DNA of 6,663 bases. Origin: an uncultured Ruminococcus sp. (GTDB lineage: Bacteria > Bacillota_A > Clostridia > Oscillospirales > Ruminococcaceae). Made by a program: the position numbers and the translations under genes. Positions 1 to 5,779 of the stretch are shown one piece after another. The stretch covers positions 1 to 6,663 of the forward strand of contig CAMYYQ010000060.1 of the NCBI GenBank assembly GCA_947303535.1, read 5' to 3'. Below the pieces are notes generated by a model that was given only the letters and a program-made list of their open reading frames with translations, ran no database searches and was not told the DNA's origin. Within the stretch, counting starts at the first letter, position 1; the number at the start of each line of letters is the position of its first letter.

Positions 1-139
1 CCCCAAAAACGGACAGGATAAGATAAAGCTTCTCGAAGCGGACATAGATTTCAAAAAACGGACATGGACAGTAAACGATCCTGAATTAGAACCGTATATC
101 TTTCCGGAATTCTCCTATTATAGCACAGGTAATTATTAA
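1..139 (+). CDS. C-terminal fragment of an unidentified protein
   Basis: The frame starting at base 2 is open from the window edge to a TAA stop at 137-139 and gives 45 residues ending in PEFSYYSTGNY. The tail is hydrophilic and aromatic-rich (IDFKKRTWTVNDPELEPYIF), with no transmembrane segment and no dockerin signature. Composition and codon use look like real coding sequence, and the stop is followed by a gap and a hairpin, as expected at the end of a gene that converges on the minus-strand LRR gene. I do not recognise the family, and most of the gene lies outside the window. The alternative is a chance open stretch, since 45 codons is short. Confidence 0.6.
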   Translation, partial: PKNGQDKIKLLEADIDFKKRTWTVNDPELEPYIFPEFSYYSTGNY

Positions 140-195
140 TGATCATATCATTGCAATCTTAGCCGCAGTACTACTACAGACGTTTATAATAATTT

Positions 196-229
196 AAAAG
201 GGGGCTCCTTTCTTCAGAAAGGGGTCCCC
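196..229 (-). terminator. Intrinsic terminator of the LRR-SLH-dockerin gene
   Basis: Read on the minus strand, the DNA just after the LRR gene's stop forms a GC-rich hairpin. GGGG pairs with CCCC at the base, there is an internal mismatch/bulge, and CCTTTC pairs with GAAAGG around a TGAA loop, followed by CCTTTTAAATT. The U-tract is short. On the plus strand the same hairpin is followed only at some distance by a T-run (242-247), so it could weakly serve the partial plus-strand gene as well. Confidence 0.7.
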
Positions 230-245
230 GATAATAAACTGTTTT

Positions 246-2231
246 TTATTTATTTGCTTCCTTCTGCATGAATTCTTCCATTGAGATAACACTCTGTTTT
301 GCAGTTGAAGCATAAGCGTAGTAAGCAAGTATCTTTGAAGCGTCAACTGAATCAACTATGCCGTCTTTATTGACATCGGCAGCAGCTTCCTGCTTTTCGT
401 TGAAGCTGCTCTTCTGATTTGTAGATGTCTGAGCATAGTTTCTGAGTACGATAGACGCATCAAGAGAATAATCTTCCTGTATAGCAGGTTCAACAGGAGT
501 TACGGGAGTCTCCGGATTTTCAGGGATAGTGAACTCAATAGACTTTCTGTTTACTTCAAGCATCTGATTGAGCATTTCCGTAAATTCAGTACGTGTAGCT
601 TTTCCGTGAGGATCTATCCTGCGTTCCTCCTTAGGAGCACTAAGGTCGCCCTTGCCGTCTATGATATGCCATGTACAAGCCCAGCAAATAGCCTCCCAGT
701 GGTCGAAGTCCACCTCGTAATAGTCCATGAAATCATCACTTCTGCCGAAGTCGATAGAACGCTCATAGCCCATGTATTCCGAGAAACGCATCATCATAAG
801 TGCTACATCTTCTCTTGTTACCCATTTGCCTACACCGAAGGTATCGGATACAACATAAGGATAACCCAGACAGAGAGCATTTTTCTCGCCCCAGAGCAGC
901 GCATCCTCATACCATGCACCGTGCTCTACATCTGTAAATCTTGACTTGAGTCCGCTTACAATTGGCTTTCCTGCCATTTCATACAGTGTCTGTACAGCAG
1001 CCTCTCGTGTGATAAGCTCTTTTGTGTCAGTTATATCGTCATCGTTGTCCTCATAAACAGGGAATGTAGCCTTTGATTCAGCATCAAGCTTTACTGTATT
1101 GTTAATGGCGAGGAAGAATATGTTATCCTTGCCTGTAGAGGTATCTCCGCCGTAGTCAATAGTCCATGCAGTGAATTTGCCGTAGTTCCATACGTCCTGT
1201 TTTGCACCCTCGTTATAGGTTTTTATAAGGTACGGATTGCGGCTTATGTCAAGCTCTGTAAAGTCGTTTATAAATGCCTGTAAGAAGCGTAAATTAGGGT
1301 GATATGACAGATCAAGCCCTTTGAGGTGATTCTGCATACAGTCCAGATAAGCAAGCTTTGGGTTATGCGAAAGGTCAAGCTCGGTAAGCTCGTTGTAAGC
1401 GCAGCTCAGCTTGTTCAGCTCGGGATTTTTGCTTACATCAACACTGGTCGCACCGTTATTGGAACAGTTGTAATACTGTAATCCCGGGCACTTGCTGACA
1501 TCTATGCTTCCGAGCTCATGGTTATCCCACACATTAAGTCTTTTCATTCTCGGACAGCAGGTAACATCAAGTGTCTTAAATTTATTTCTGAAAGCGTCAA
1601 GGTGCTGCATATTGGGGTTATGGCTCAGGTCAAGCTCGGTAAACTCACAGTCGCCGCACATAAGATGCTCCAGCACGGGGTTTTTGGAAACGTCCAGCTT
1701 CTTCAAAGGATTGGAATTACATTCGATATACGACATCTTGGGATTCTTTGTTACGTTCAGCGATGTAAGCTTACAGTTGTAGCAATAGACCCATTCAAGA
1801 GTCGGAAGATTTGAAAAATCCAGTGATGTGAACAGATTGTCCGAACACCATATACCTGTTATCTGCTGGTTCTTGCTGAGGTCCATAGTCTCTATTTGAT
1901 TATCCATGCAGTAGAGTCCGCGCAGCTCCACAAGATACTCGATACCCTTGAGGGATTTTATCTTCTTTCCGTTGCACCATACATTCCTTGCATAAAGTAT
2001 TTCTTCAGGATCAAGAGTACCGTTTCTGTCCTTGTCAAAGGCACTTGATACATATTCTCTGAAATTTGCATCAGGGAATGTTGAAGAAGTTATCTTTACG
2101 GACTGGATACCGTCAGTAAATGCGGCATCTGCCTTAATGTCGGGCGTTATCATTCCGCTGCCCAGCGCCAGCATCATTGCCATACAGCCTGCAATTACCT
2201 TTGCAGCCTTGGAATTCCTTTTTTTCATCAT
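246..2231 (-). CDS. Secreted LRR / SLH-like / dockerin protein
   Basis: This 661-aa secreted protein is probably a surface or cellulosome-associated adhesin or structural component; no catalytic domain is visible. Residues 1 to about 36 are a signal peptide (MMKKRNSKAAK, a hydrophobic core, then an ADA cleavage site). Residues 50-100 hold the FPDANFREYV element and an EF-hand-like DKDRNGTLDPEE loop that often precede such LRRs. Eleven repeats of 21-22 residues follow (LD.S.NP.L..L.C..N.L; the LD positions are 116, 137, 158, 179, 200, 221, 243, 264, 285, 306, 327). Residues 405-560 carry SLH-like repeats, with TRAE-type motifs ITRE (407), VTRE (471) and TRTE (546). A proline linker (570-582) leads to a dockerin. 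Its second calcium loop DVNKDGIVDSVD (619-630) is intact; the first repeat keeps only DASIVLRNYA. The first of two adjacent ATGs is chosen because GAAGGGA lies 8 nt upstream. The ligand is unknown. Confidence 0.9.
   Translation of the reverse strand: MMKKRNSKAAKVIAGCMAMMLALGSGMITPDIKADAAFTDGIQSVKITSSTFPDANFREYVSSAFDKDRNGTLDPEEILYARNVWCNGKKIKSLKGIEYLVELRGLYCMDNQIETMDLSKNQQITGIWCSDNLFTSLDFSNLPTLEWVYCYNCKLTSLNVTKNPKMSYIECNSNPLKKLDVSKNPVLEHLMCGDCEFTELDLSHNPNMQHLDAFRNKFKTLDVTCCPRMKRLNVWDNHELGSIDVSKCPGLQYYNCSNNGATSVDVSKNPELNKLSCAYNELTELDLSHNPKLAYLDCMQNHLKGLDLSYHPNLRFLQAFINDFTELDISRNPYLIKTYNEGAKQDVWNYGKFTAWTIDYGGDTSTGKDNIFFLAINNTVKLDAESKATFPVYEDNDDDITDTKELITREAAVQTLYEMAGKPIVSGLKSRFTDVEHGAWYEDALLWGEKNALCLGYPYVVSDTFGVGKWVTREDVALMMMRFSEYMGYERSIDFGRSDDFMDYYEVDFDHWEAICWACTWHIIDGKGDLSAPKEERRIDPHGKATRTEFTEMLNQMLEVNRKSIEFTIPENPETPVTPVEPAIQEDYSLDASIVLRNYAQTSTNQKSSFNEKQEAAADVNKDGIVDSVDASKILAYYAYASTAKQSVISMEEFMQKEANK
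1224..1916 (-). repeat. Tandem 63-nt repeats encoding leucine-rich repeats
   Basis: Eleven coding units with a 63-nt period (one of 66 nt) encode the LRR solenoid. DNA identity between units is mostly eroded. A 16-nt stretch, AGGTCAAGCTCGGTAA, recurs exactly at 1372-1387 and 1627-1642, four units apart and in register, so those two units look younger or homogenised. A cysteine recurs at the same place in 8 of 11 units (residues 108, 129, 150, 171, 192, 256, 277, 298). Confidence 0.75.
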
Positions 2232-2384
2232 TCACTACTTCCCTTCTTTTCGCCGTTTAAAGGCATGATTTTTAGAAGAACTCATACATAAAAAGCACAA
2301 CTGAAATCAAATCATAAACATCTCAAAAAAATTTTTTTATACCGATCTTATCAAGTTATAATACATTGAAAGGAATCTGTTTTT

Positions 2385-2413
2385 ATAATATCACAAATTG
2401 GCGTATGTGTCAA
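2385..2413 (-). promoter_or_regulatory. Sigma-A promoter for the LRR gene
   Basis: On the minus strand there is a perfect -35 TTGACA (2413-2408), a 17-nt spacer and a -10 TATTAT (2390-2385, 5 of 6 matches). Transcription would start near 2378 and leave a leader of about 147 nt before the ATG at 2231. The hexamers and spacing are near-consensus. The start point itself is inferred. Confidence 0.75.
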
Positions 2414-2511
2414 TAATCTGGCGAAAAATCCGCAAAAAATGCATCTTTTCCACAATATGTCACTTACTGTAAACAGGGAAGAAAAAAACTGTGTAATAAA
2501 GCCGTTAGCTA

Positions 2512-2572
2512 TTAGCCAAAGGAGTTCGCTTACACCGACAAAAAGCAACATTCCTCTTGACTTTTTGGCTAA
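2512..2572. promoter_or_regulatory. Inverted repeat overlapping the plus-strand promoter
   Basis: TTAGCCAAA (2512-2520) is repeated in inverted form as TTTGGCTAA (2564-2572), with 43 nt between the arms. The right arm lies inside the -35/-10 spacer of the 2557-2585 promoter and the left arm lies just upstream, a placement that would suit a looping repressor or paired operator half-sites. A partial third copy (GTTAGC) sits beside the left arm. It could be chance in AT-rich DNA. Confidence 0.3.
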
Positions 2573-2585
2573 AATACTGTACAAT
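2557..2585 (+). promoter_or_regulatory. Sigma-A promoter for the GH11-like dockerin gene
   Basis: TTGACT (2557-2562) and TACAAT (2580-2585) are each one base from consensus and separated by exactly 17 nt. Transcription would start near 2592, giving a leader of roughly 48 nt that contains the AAGGAGGG site. This also argues against any start codon upstream of about 2592. Confidence 0.8.
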
Positions 2586-2624
2586 TTATGTAATATTATA
2601 GGGCGTTTTCAAAAATTATCTTTT

Positions 2625-2632
2625 AAGGAGGG
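2625..2632 (+). promoter_or_regulatory. Strong Shine-Dalgarno site fixing the start at 2640
   Basis: AAGGAGGG is followed by a 7-nt spacer and the ATG at 2640. The same frame is open for 67 more codons upstream (to 2439), but that part overlaps the promoter and lacks a ribosome binding site. The residues after 2640 form a classic signal peptide. Confidence 0.9.
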
Positions 2633-2639
2633 TATTGTT

Positions 2640-4148
2640 ATGAAATTCAAAAAAGCATTATCCGTACTCGGTGCATTGGTACTGAGCTTTTCATACGCAT
2701 CATCGGCTGCTGTATGTACTTCCGCTTCACTTATCTCGGATATTATCGACAAGGTGAACAATGACGTTTTCAACTATTTCAGCATCATTGAGGAGACAGG
2801 CGGCTACAGCAGTGCAGTTATAGCTATGGACGATCCTGCAAGCACGCTTGAATTCAGGAACATCGAGGAGAGCCAGCTCAAAGCTCAGCCGCCTATGTAT
2901 TATGCAGGCACTATTGAAGTCGGCGGCGAGACATACCATGTATACAGACACAAGGGAGTTCCTTATTCCTATCAGGTAAAAGATCTCGAATCCGATTATA
3001 ACGACTATATTTTCTATCATGTATGCAGTGACGGCAGCTCCACAGAAGATTACACTTCTTTCCCTCTTTACGAGCTTATCGAGGGCGCAAAGCATTTCGG
3101 ACTTAAAACAGGCAAAATGAGCAGTGTCAAATTAGACGAAAACACATATGAATGTAACTGCGATACAACTGCGCTGAAAAAAGAGGGGATCGAGACTACA
3201 GTTAAGCTGTATTCGGATATTTCAATGATGAGAGTCAACTATATACTCATTGATAACTACGATTTCTATTCGCCTGAGTATTATCTTATGCGCGGCAGCA
3301 AGATGTACGCTTATGCAGGGGGCTGTTTCACCGTAAATGCTAAAGAATATCAATTTCTCTATACCGAAAAGTCTGTAGACTCAACTGTGGATCTCAATCT
3401 TAACAGAACTTCCCAGTATGAGCTCAACTCCGAAAAAGACATATGTATTAACTGTCAGATGGACGACAGTCTTGACGGTAAATACGGAATGGTCTACACA
3501 TTCTATATCCCTGATGATGCAAATTCACGCACCACTTTCAGAATAGCCGAAAAGGTCTCGGGCATGGATATGGAAGAGTTTTTCAAAAGCTACGAAAAAC
3601 AGCAGGGCATCGGTAATTCTTATTCGTACCGTTCATCGGAGCTTATGACCACCTATACTGAAAACGGTAATAAATATGACCTCTATAAAGCTATCTACCA
3701 TTTCATAGGCGAATTTAATAACTATGATGAAGTATGCTATTTTGCAGTTCGCAAAGATACAGATGATGCTGCTTCTTACAAGGATACTCTGAATGTATAC
3801 GATCATATGAGCCATATCCCCGAGCTTGCAAAAGGCTGCAAGATATTTGATATCGAGCTTGCTTTCCATAACTGTGGTGCAACAGGGGATATAAGCGTTA
3901 CTAAAAATGATATTATCTTCTTTGAAAAGGAAAAAGTCCCCGAAATAATAGCAGGGGACTTCAATAACGATAAAATCATAGATTCGTTTGACATTGTATC
4001 AGCAAGAAATGCTCTCATCGCCAAGCTTGATGATGAAAACGCCAAAGCAGACGAACGCATGGACCTGAACAAAAACGGAAGCTTCGATATTGCAGACCTG
4101 GTTCTTCTCCAATCCTTCGTCCTCGGTAAAATAAAAACATTCCCATAA
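2640..4148 (+). CDS. Secreted dockerin protein with diverged GH11-like region
   Basis: This 502-aa protein has a signal peptide (MKFKKALSVLGALVLSF, cleavage around residues 23-28) and a C-terminal dockerin. The dockerin loops are DFNNDKIIDSFD (440-451) and DLNKNGSFDIAD (475-486), so it should dock on a cohesin. The region between has no obvious family at first sight. Residues about 230-428 align by eye along their whole length with the GH11 domain encoded next door: YQFLYTEK matches WEVWNQDH, NGNKYDLY matches DGNTYDIL, YDEVCYFAVRKD matches TFDQYWSVRRT, and ELAFHNCGATGDISV matches SLNIEGYKSNGSAKV without a gap. In that alignment the acid/base Glu is His410, while Glu313 may sit at the nucleophile position. 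Residues 85-185 may be a second, partial copy. Xylanase activity is therefore doubtful and a binding role is possible. The mature region has about ten cysteines. The fold assignment is inference; the signal peptide and dockerin are clear. Confidence 0.88.
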   Translation: MKFKKALSVLGALVLSFSYASSAAVCTSASLISDIIDKVNNDVFNYFSIIEETGGYSSAVIAMDDPASTLEFRNIEESQLKAQPPMYYAGTIEVGGETYHVYRHKGVPYSYQVKDLESDYNDYIFYHVCSDGSSTEDYTSFPLYELIEGAKHFGLKTGKMSSVKLDENTYECNCDTTALKKEGIETTVKLYSDISMMRVNYILIDNYDFYSPEYYLMRGSKMYAYAGGCFTVNAKEYQFLYTEKSVDSTVDLNLNRTSQYELNSEKDICINCQMDDSLDGKYGMVYTFYIPDDANSRTTFRIAEKVSGMDMEEFFKSYEKQQGIGNSYSYRSSELMTTYTENGNKYDLYKAIYHFIGEFNNYDEVCYFAVRKDTDDAASYKDTLNVYDHMSHIPELAKGCKIFDIELAFHNCGATGDISVTKNDIIFFEKEKVPEIIAGDFNNDKIIDSFDIVSARNALIAKLDDENAKADERMDLNKNGSFDIADLVLLQSFVLGKIKTFP

Positions 4149-4183
4149 AAAATATCGCCCTTTTAAAAGGGCGATAATTTTTT
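4147..4183. terminator. Bidirectional terminator between convergent genes
   Basis: A perfect 24-bp palindrome (4153-4176), made of TATCGCCC, TTTTAAAA and GGGCGATA, is flanked by six A's on its left (4147-4152) and six T's on its right (4178-4183). It therefore reads as hairpin plus U-tract on both strands. It occupies almost the whole 40-nt gap between the two convergent stop codons. Confidence 0.92.
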
Positions 4184-4188
4184 GAATA

Positions 4189-5658
4189 TTATTTAGTTGC
4201 AGGAGCAGGTATCGGTGAGACTCCGAGGATATGCTTCTGCAAGCATACAAGATCGGACACTCCTACAGTACCGTCACCGTTTACATCTGAATTAGGCGGA
4301 ACTGTTCCTGCGCCCGACATCATGTCGATAAGCCCTTTTCTCAAACGTATAAGGTCATAAACATCGACCACGCCGTCCTCGTTGGTATCGCCTCTCATGT
4401 CATTTGCAGGCTTTACAGTGCTGTCTGGAGTTACAAGAGCTTTAGCGCCCTTAACGCCGCCATAAGCGTTGTCAATATAGAAATCCGTGAGACTTTTCGG
4501 AGCTTCAACGTAAAGGATAAGATTTGAAGCACCCTCGGGGATAGTATAAGCAGAATTGGAAAGTTCCTTCCATTCATCGGAAGCAGTTGCTTCTGCTACA
4601 GTCTTATAGGTTTCTTTTCCGTCTGAGTCAGTATACTGTAGAGTGAGCTGCATTGGTGTTGCAGTGCCCGAAAGCTGCTTTACATTAACGCCGAAGCTGT
4701 ATGTTTCACCTGCTATGAATGCATTGCTGTCAAGAGCTATAGACGCACCGTTCCATTCCTCGGTACGTCCCGAAACAAACAATGCCTTTGAGCCGTCATA
4801 ACCCTCTGAGCTTGTTTTGACTGCTGCATCGCCGCGGCCTGCCCATTCGCCTGCGCCGTCCTCAAATTTTTCTGTGAAATAGTATCCGTTTGCATCAGGT
4901 TTTACAGGCTCGACTACGGGATCGGGTACAATATCAGCCTTGTCGAAGGAAATTGAGTTTACCTTGGCAGAACCGTTGGATTTGTAACCCTCGATATTGA
5001 GAGATACTTCATAAAGAGTACCTGACATATCAAGACCTGCTTTTTCCCATGCCTCGAAGTGCTTTGTGACAGATACCGTGCCCTTCATTTTATTGGTCTT
5101 GTTGTTGACAGAGCCGCTTGTTCTGCGGACGCTCCAGTACTGGTCAAATGTCTTTGTACCGTCAATGGAAGGCTTATTGTAACGTCTTGACTTGAGTATA
5201 TCATAGGTATTGCCGTCAATAGTTACGCTGCCCTTGCTTTCGCCTTCATTTCCCGGTGGTCTCCAGTCGCCCCAGCCTTCTACGATGTAGTATTCCATAA
5301 GAGGACTTCTGGTCCAGCCGTAAATACACATATACGAATTACCTTTTGGGGTATATTCTACATCATAGGACAGAACTATATCGCCGAAAGCCTTATAGTT
5401 CTTTTTCTGTTTGTCGTAATTTTTGCCCATACGTGCAAGGAAATTCTCGATACCGCTCCATGAGCAGGTGAATGAACCTGCTGAGGGCTCCCAGGAGAAA
5501 TTACCCTTATGATCCTGGTTCCAAACTTCCCAGTCAAAGCCGCCGATATTGCCTGTATCCTGGTAATCATCGGCATTGGCGATGGTCGGTATGCTTGCGG
5601 CAGCCATAAGAACAGTAACAACTGTGCAGATCGACTTTTTGATTTTTGATAGTTTCAT
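4189..5658 (-). CDS. Cellulosomal GH11 endo-1,4-beta-xylanase with CBM22 and dockerin
   Basis: This 489-aa secreted retaining endo-xylanase cuts internal beta-1,4 links of xylan. Residues 1-29 are the signal peptide, ending in IANA. Residues about 37-240 are GH11: GGFDWEVWN near the N-terminus, nucleophile Glu122 in MEYYIVEGWGDWRPPG, thumb motif PSIDG (163-167), QYWSVRR, and acid/base Glu223 in NIEGYKSNG. A proline-valine linker (244-254) leads to a CBM22 at about 260-400 (KFEDGAGEWAGRG, GYDGSKALFVSGRTEEWNG, a likely ligand tryptophan at 302, and DFYIDNAYGG). The dockerin follows, with loops DTNEDGVVDVYD (424-435) and DVNGDGTVGVSD (458-469; Gly at loop position 9). The order matches the N-terminal part of the R. 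flavefaciens XynD architecture, without the GH16 domain. The start is set by AAGGAGT upstream; a longer open frame to 5793 runs through the promoter and terminator and is rejected. Confidence 0.96.
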   Translation of the reverse strand: MKLSKIKKSICTVVTVLMAAASIPTIANADDYQDTGNIGGFDWEVWNQDHKGNFSWEPSAGSFTCSWSGIENFLARMGKNYDKQKKNYKAFGDIVLSYDVEYTPKGNSYMCIYGWTRSPLMEYYIVEGWGDWRPPGNEGESKGSVTIDGNTYDILKSRRYNKPSIDGTKTFDQYWSVRRTSGSVNNKTNKMKGTVSVTKHFEAWEKAGLDMSGTLYEVSLNIEGYKSNGSAKVNSISFDKADIVPDPVVEPVKPDANGYYFTEKFEDGAGEWAGRGDAAVKTSSEGYDGSKALFVSGRTEEWNGASIALDSNAFIAGETYSFGVNVKQLSGTATPMQLTLQYTDSDGKETYKTVAEATASDEWKELSNSAYTIPEGASNLILYVEAPKSLTDFYIDNAYGGVKGAKALVTPDSTVKPANDMRGDTNEDGVVDVYDLIRLRKGLIDMMSGAGTVPPNSDVNGDGTVGVSDLVCLQKHILGVSPIPAPATK

Positions 5659-5664
5659 TTTATC

Positions 5665-5671
5665 ACTCCTT
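5665..5671 (-). promoter_or_regulatory. Shine-Dalgarno site fixing the xylanase start
   Basis: AAGGAGT on the minus strand (5671 to 5665) lies 6 nt before the ATG at 5658. The codons that follow give MKLSKIKKSICTVVTVLMAA, a normal signal peptide. The in-frame ATGs further upstream lie beyond the predicted promoter. Confidence 0.88.
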
Positions 5672-5680
5672 ATGTGTAAA

Positions 5681-5709
5681 AATATATACTTCAATGATCG
5701 CGTCATCAA
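5681..5709 (-). promoter_or_regulatory. Candidate promoter of the xylanase gene
   Basis: On the minus strand TTGATG (5709-5704) and TATATT (5686-5681) are separated by 17 nt. They lie directly after the upstream terminator and before the Shine-Dalgarno site. The predicted start near 5674 gives a leader of only about 16 nt, with the ribosome binding site almost at the 5' end. This is unusually short, so the assignment is moderate. Confidence 0.5.
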
Positions 5710-5715
5710 TGTATC

Positions 5716-5747
5716 AAAAAAAGGGCGCACCCCCAAACGGAGGTGCG
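5716..5747 (-). terminator. Intrinsic terminator downstream of the solute-binding-protein remnant
   Basis: Read on the minus strand, CGCACCTCC pairs with GGGGGTGCG (9 pairs including one G-U) around a GTTT loop, followed by CCC and seven T's. It separates the solute-binding-protein gene from the xylanase, so the two are not a simple operon. Confidence 0.88.
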
Positions 5748-5779
5748 ACATTGGGGGGATTATGAAAAGTATTCTATTG

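Larger units (their letters stand above)
2232..2639. other. Divergent promoter region, 408 bp without a gene
   Basis: This gap lies between two genes that diverge from it. It holds one near-consensus promoter on each strand (listed separately), an A7T7 tract at 2325-2338 that would be intrinsically bent and that falls in the predicted leader of the LRR gene, a 9-bp inverted repeat (2512-2520 and 2564-2572), and the ribosome binding sites. Open frames on either strand here lack ribosome binding sites and recognisable content, so I call no small gene. I see no riboswitch motif I can name. Confidence 0.75.

Noticed and set aside
1492..1814. Plus-strand open frames of 96 and 98 codons within the LRR gene
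   Set aside because: They lie antisense to the repeats, overlap each other, lack ribosome binding sites and show no recognisable protein features.
1224..1916. Regular repeat spacing as a CRISPR array
   Set aside because: The 63-nt period is in frame within a coding sequence, encodes LRR consensus residues, and has no conserved repeat/spacer split.
2183..2231. Lipoprotein signal (IAGC at residues 13-16) in the LRR protein
   Set aside because: The four residues fit a lipobox, but the hydrophobic core lies mainly after the cysteine and an ADA signal peptidase I site follows, so ordinary secretion is more likely.
2325..2338. A7T7 tract as an intrinsic terminator
   Set aside because: A pure A-T hairpin lacks the GC stem needed for termination, and it lies upstream of the LRR gene rather than after a gene.
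2439..2639. A 67-codon upstream extension of the 2640-4148 frame
   Set aside because: It overlaps the near-consensus promoter at 2557-2585, has no ribosome binding site, and would bury the signal peptide; the AAGGAGGG site fixes the start at 2640.
2727..3095. Minus-strand open frame of 122 codons inside the dockerin gene
   Set aside because: It is antisense to a well-supported gene with promoter, ribosome binding site and signal peptide, and has no independent signals.
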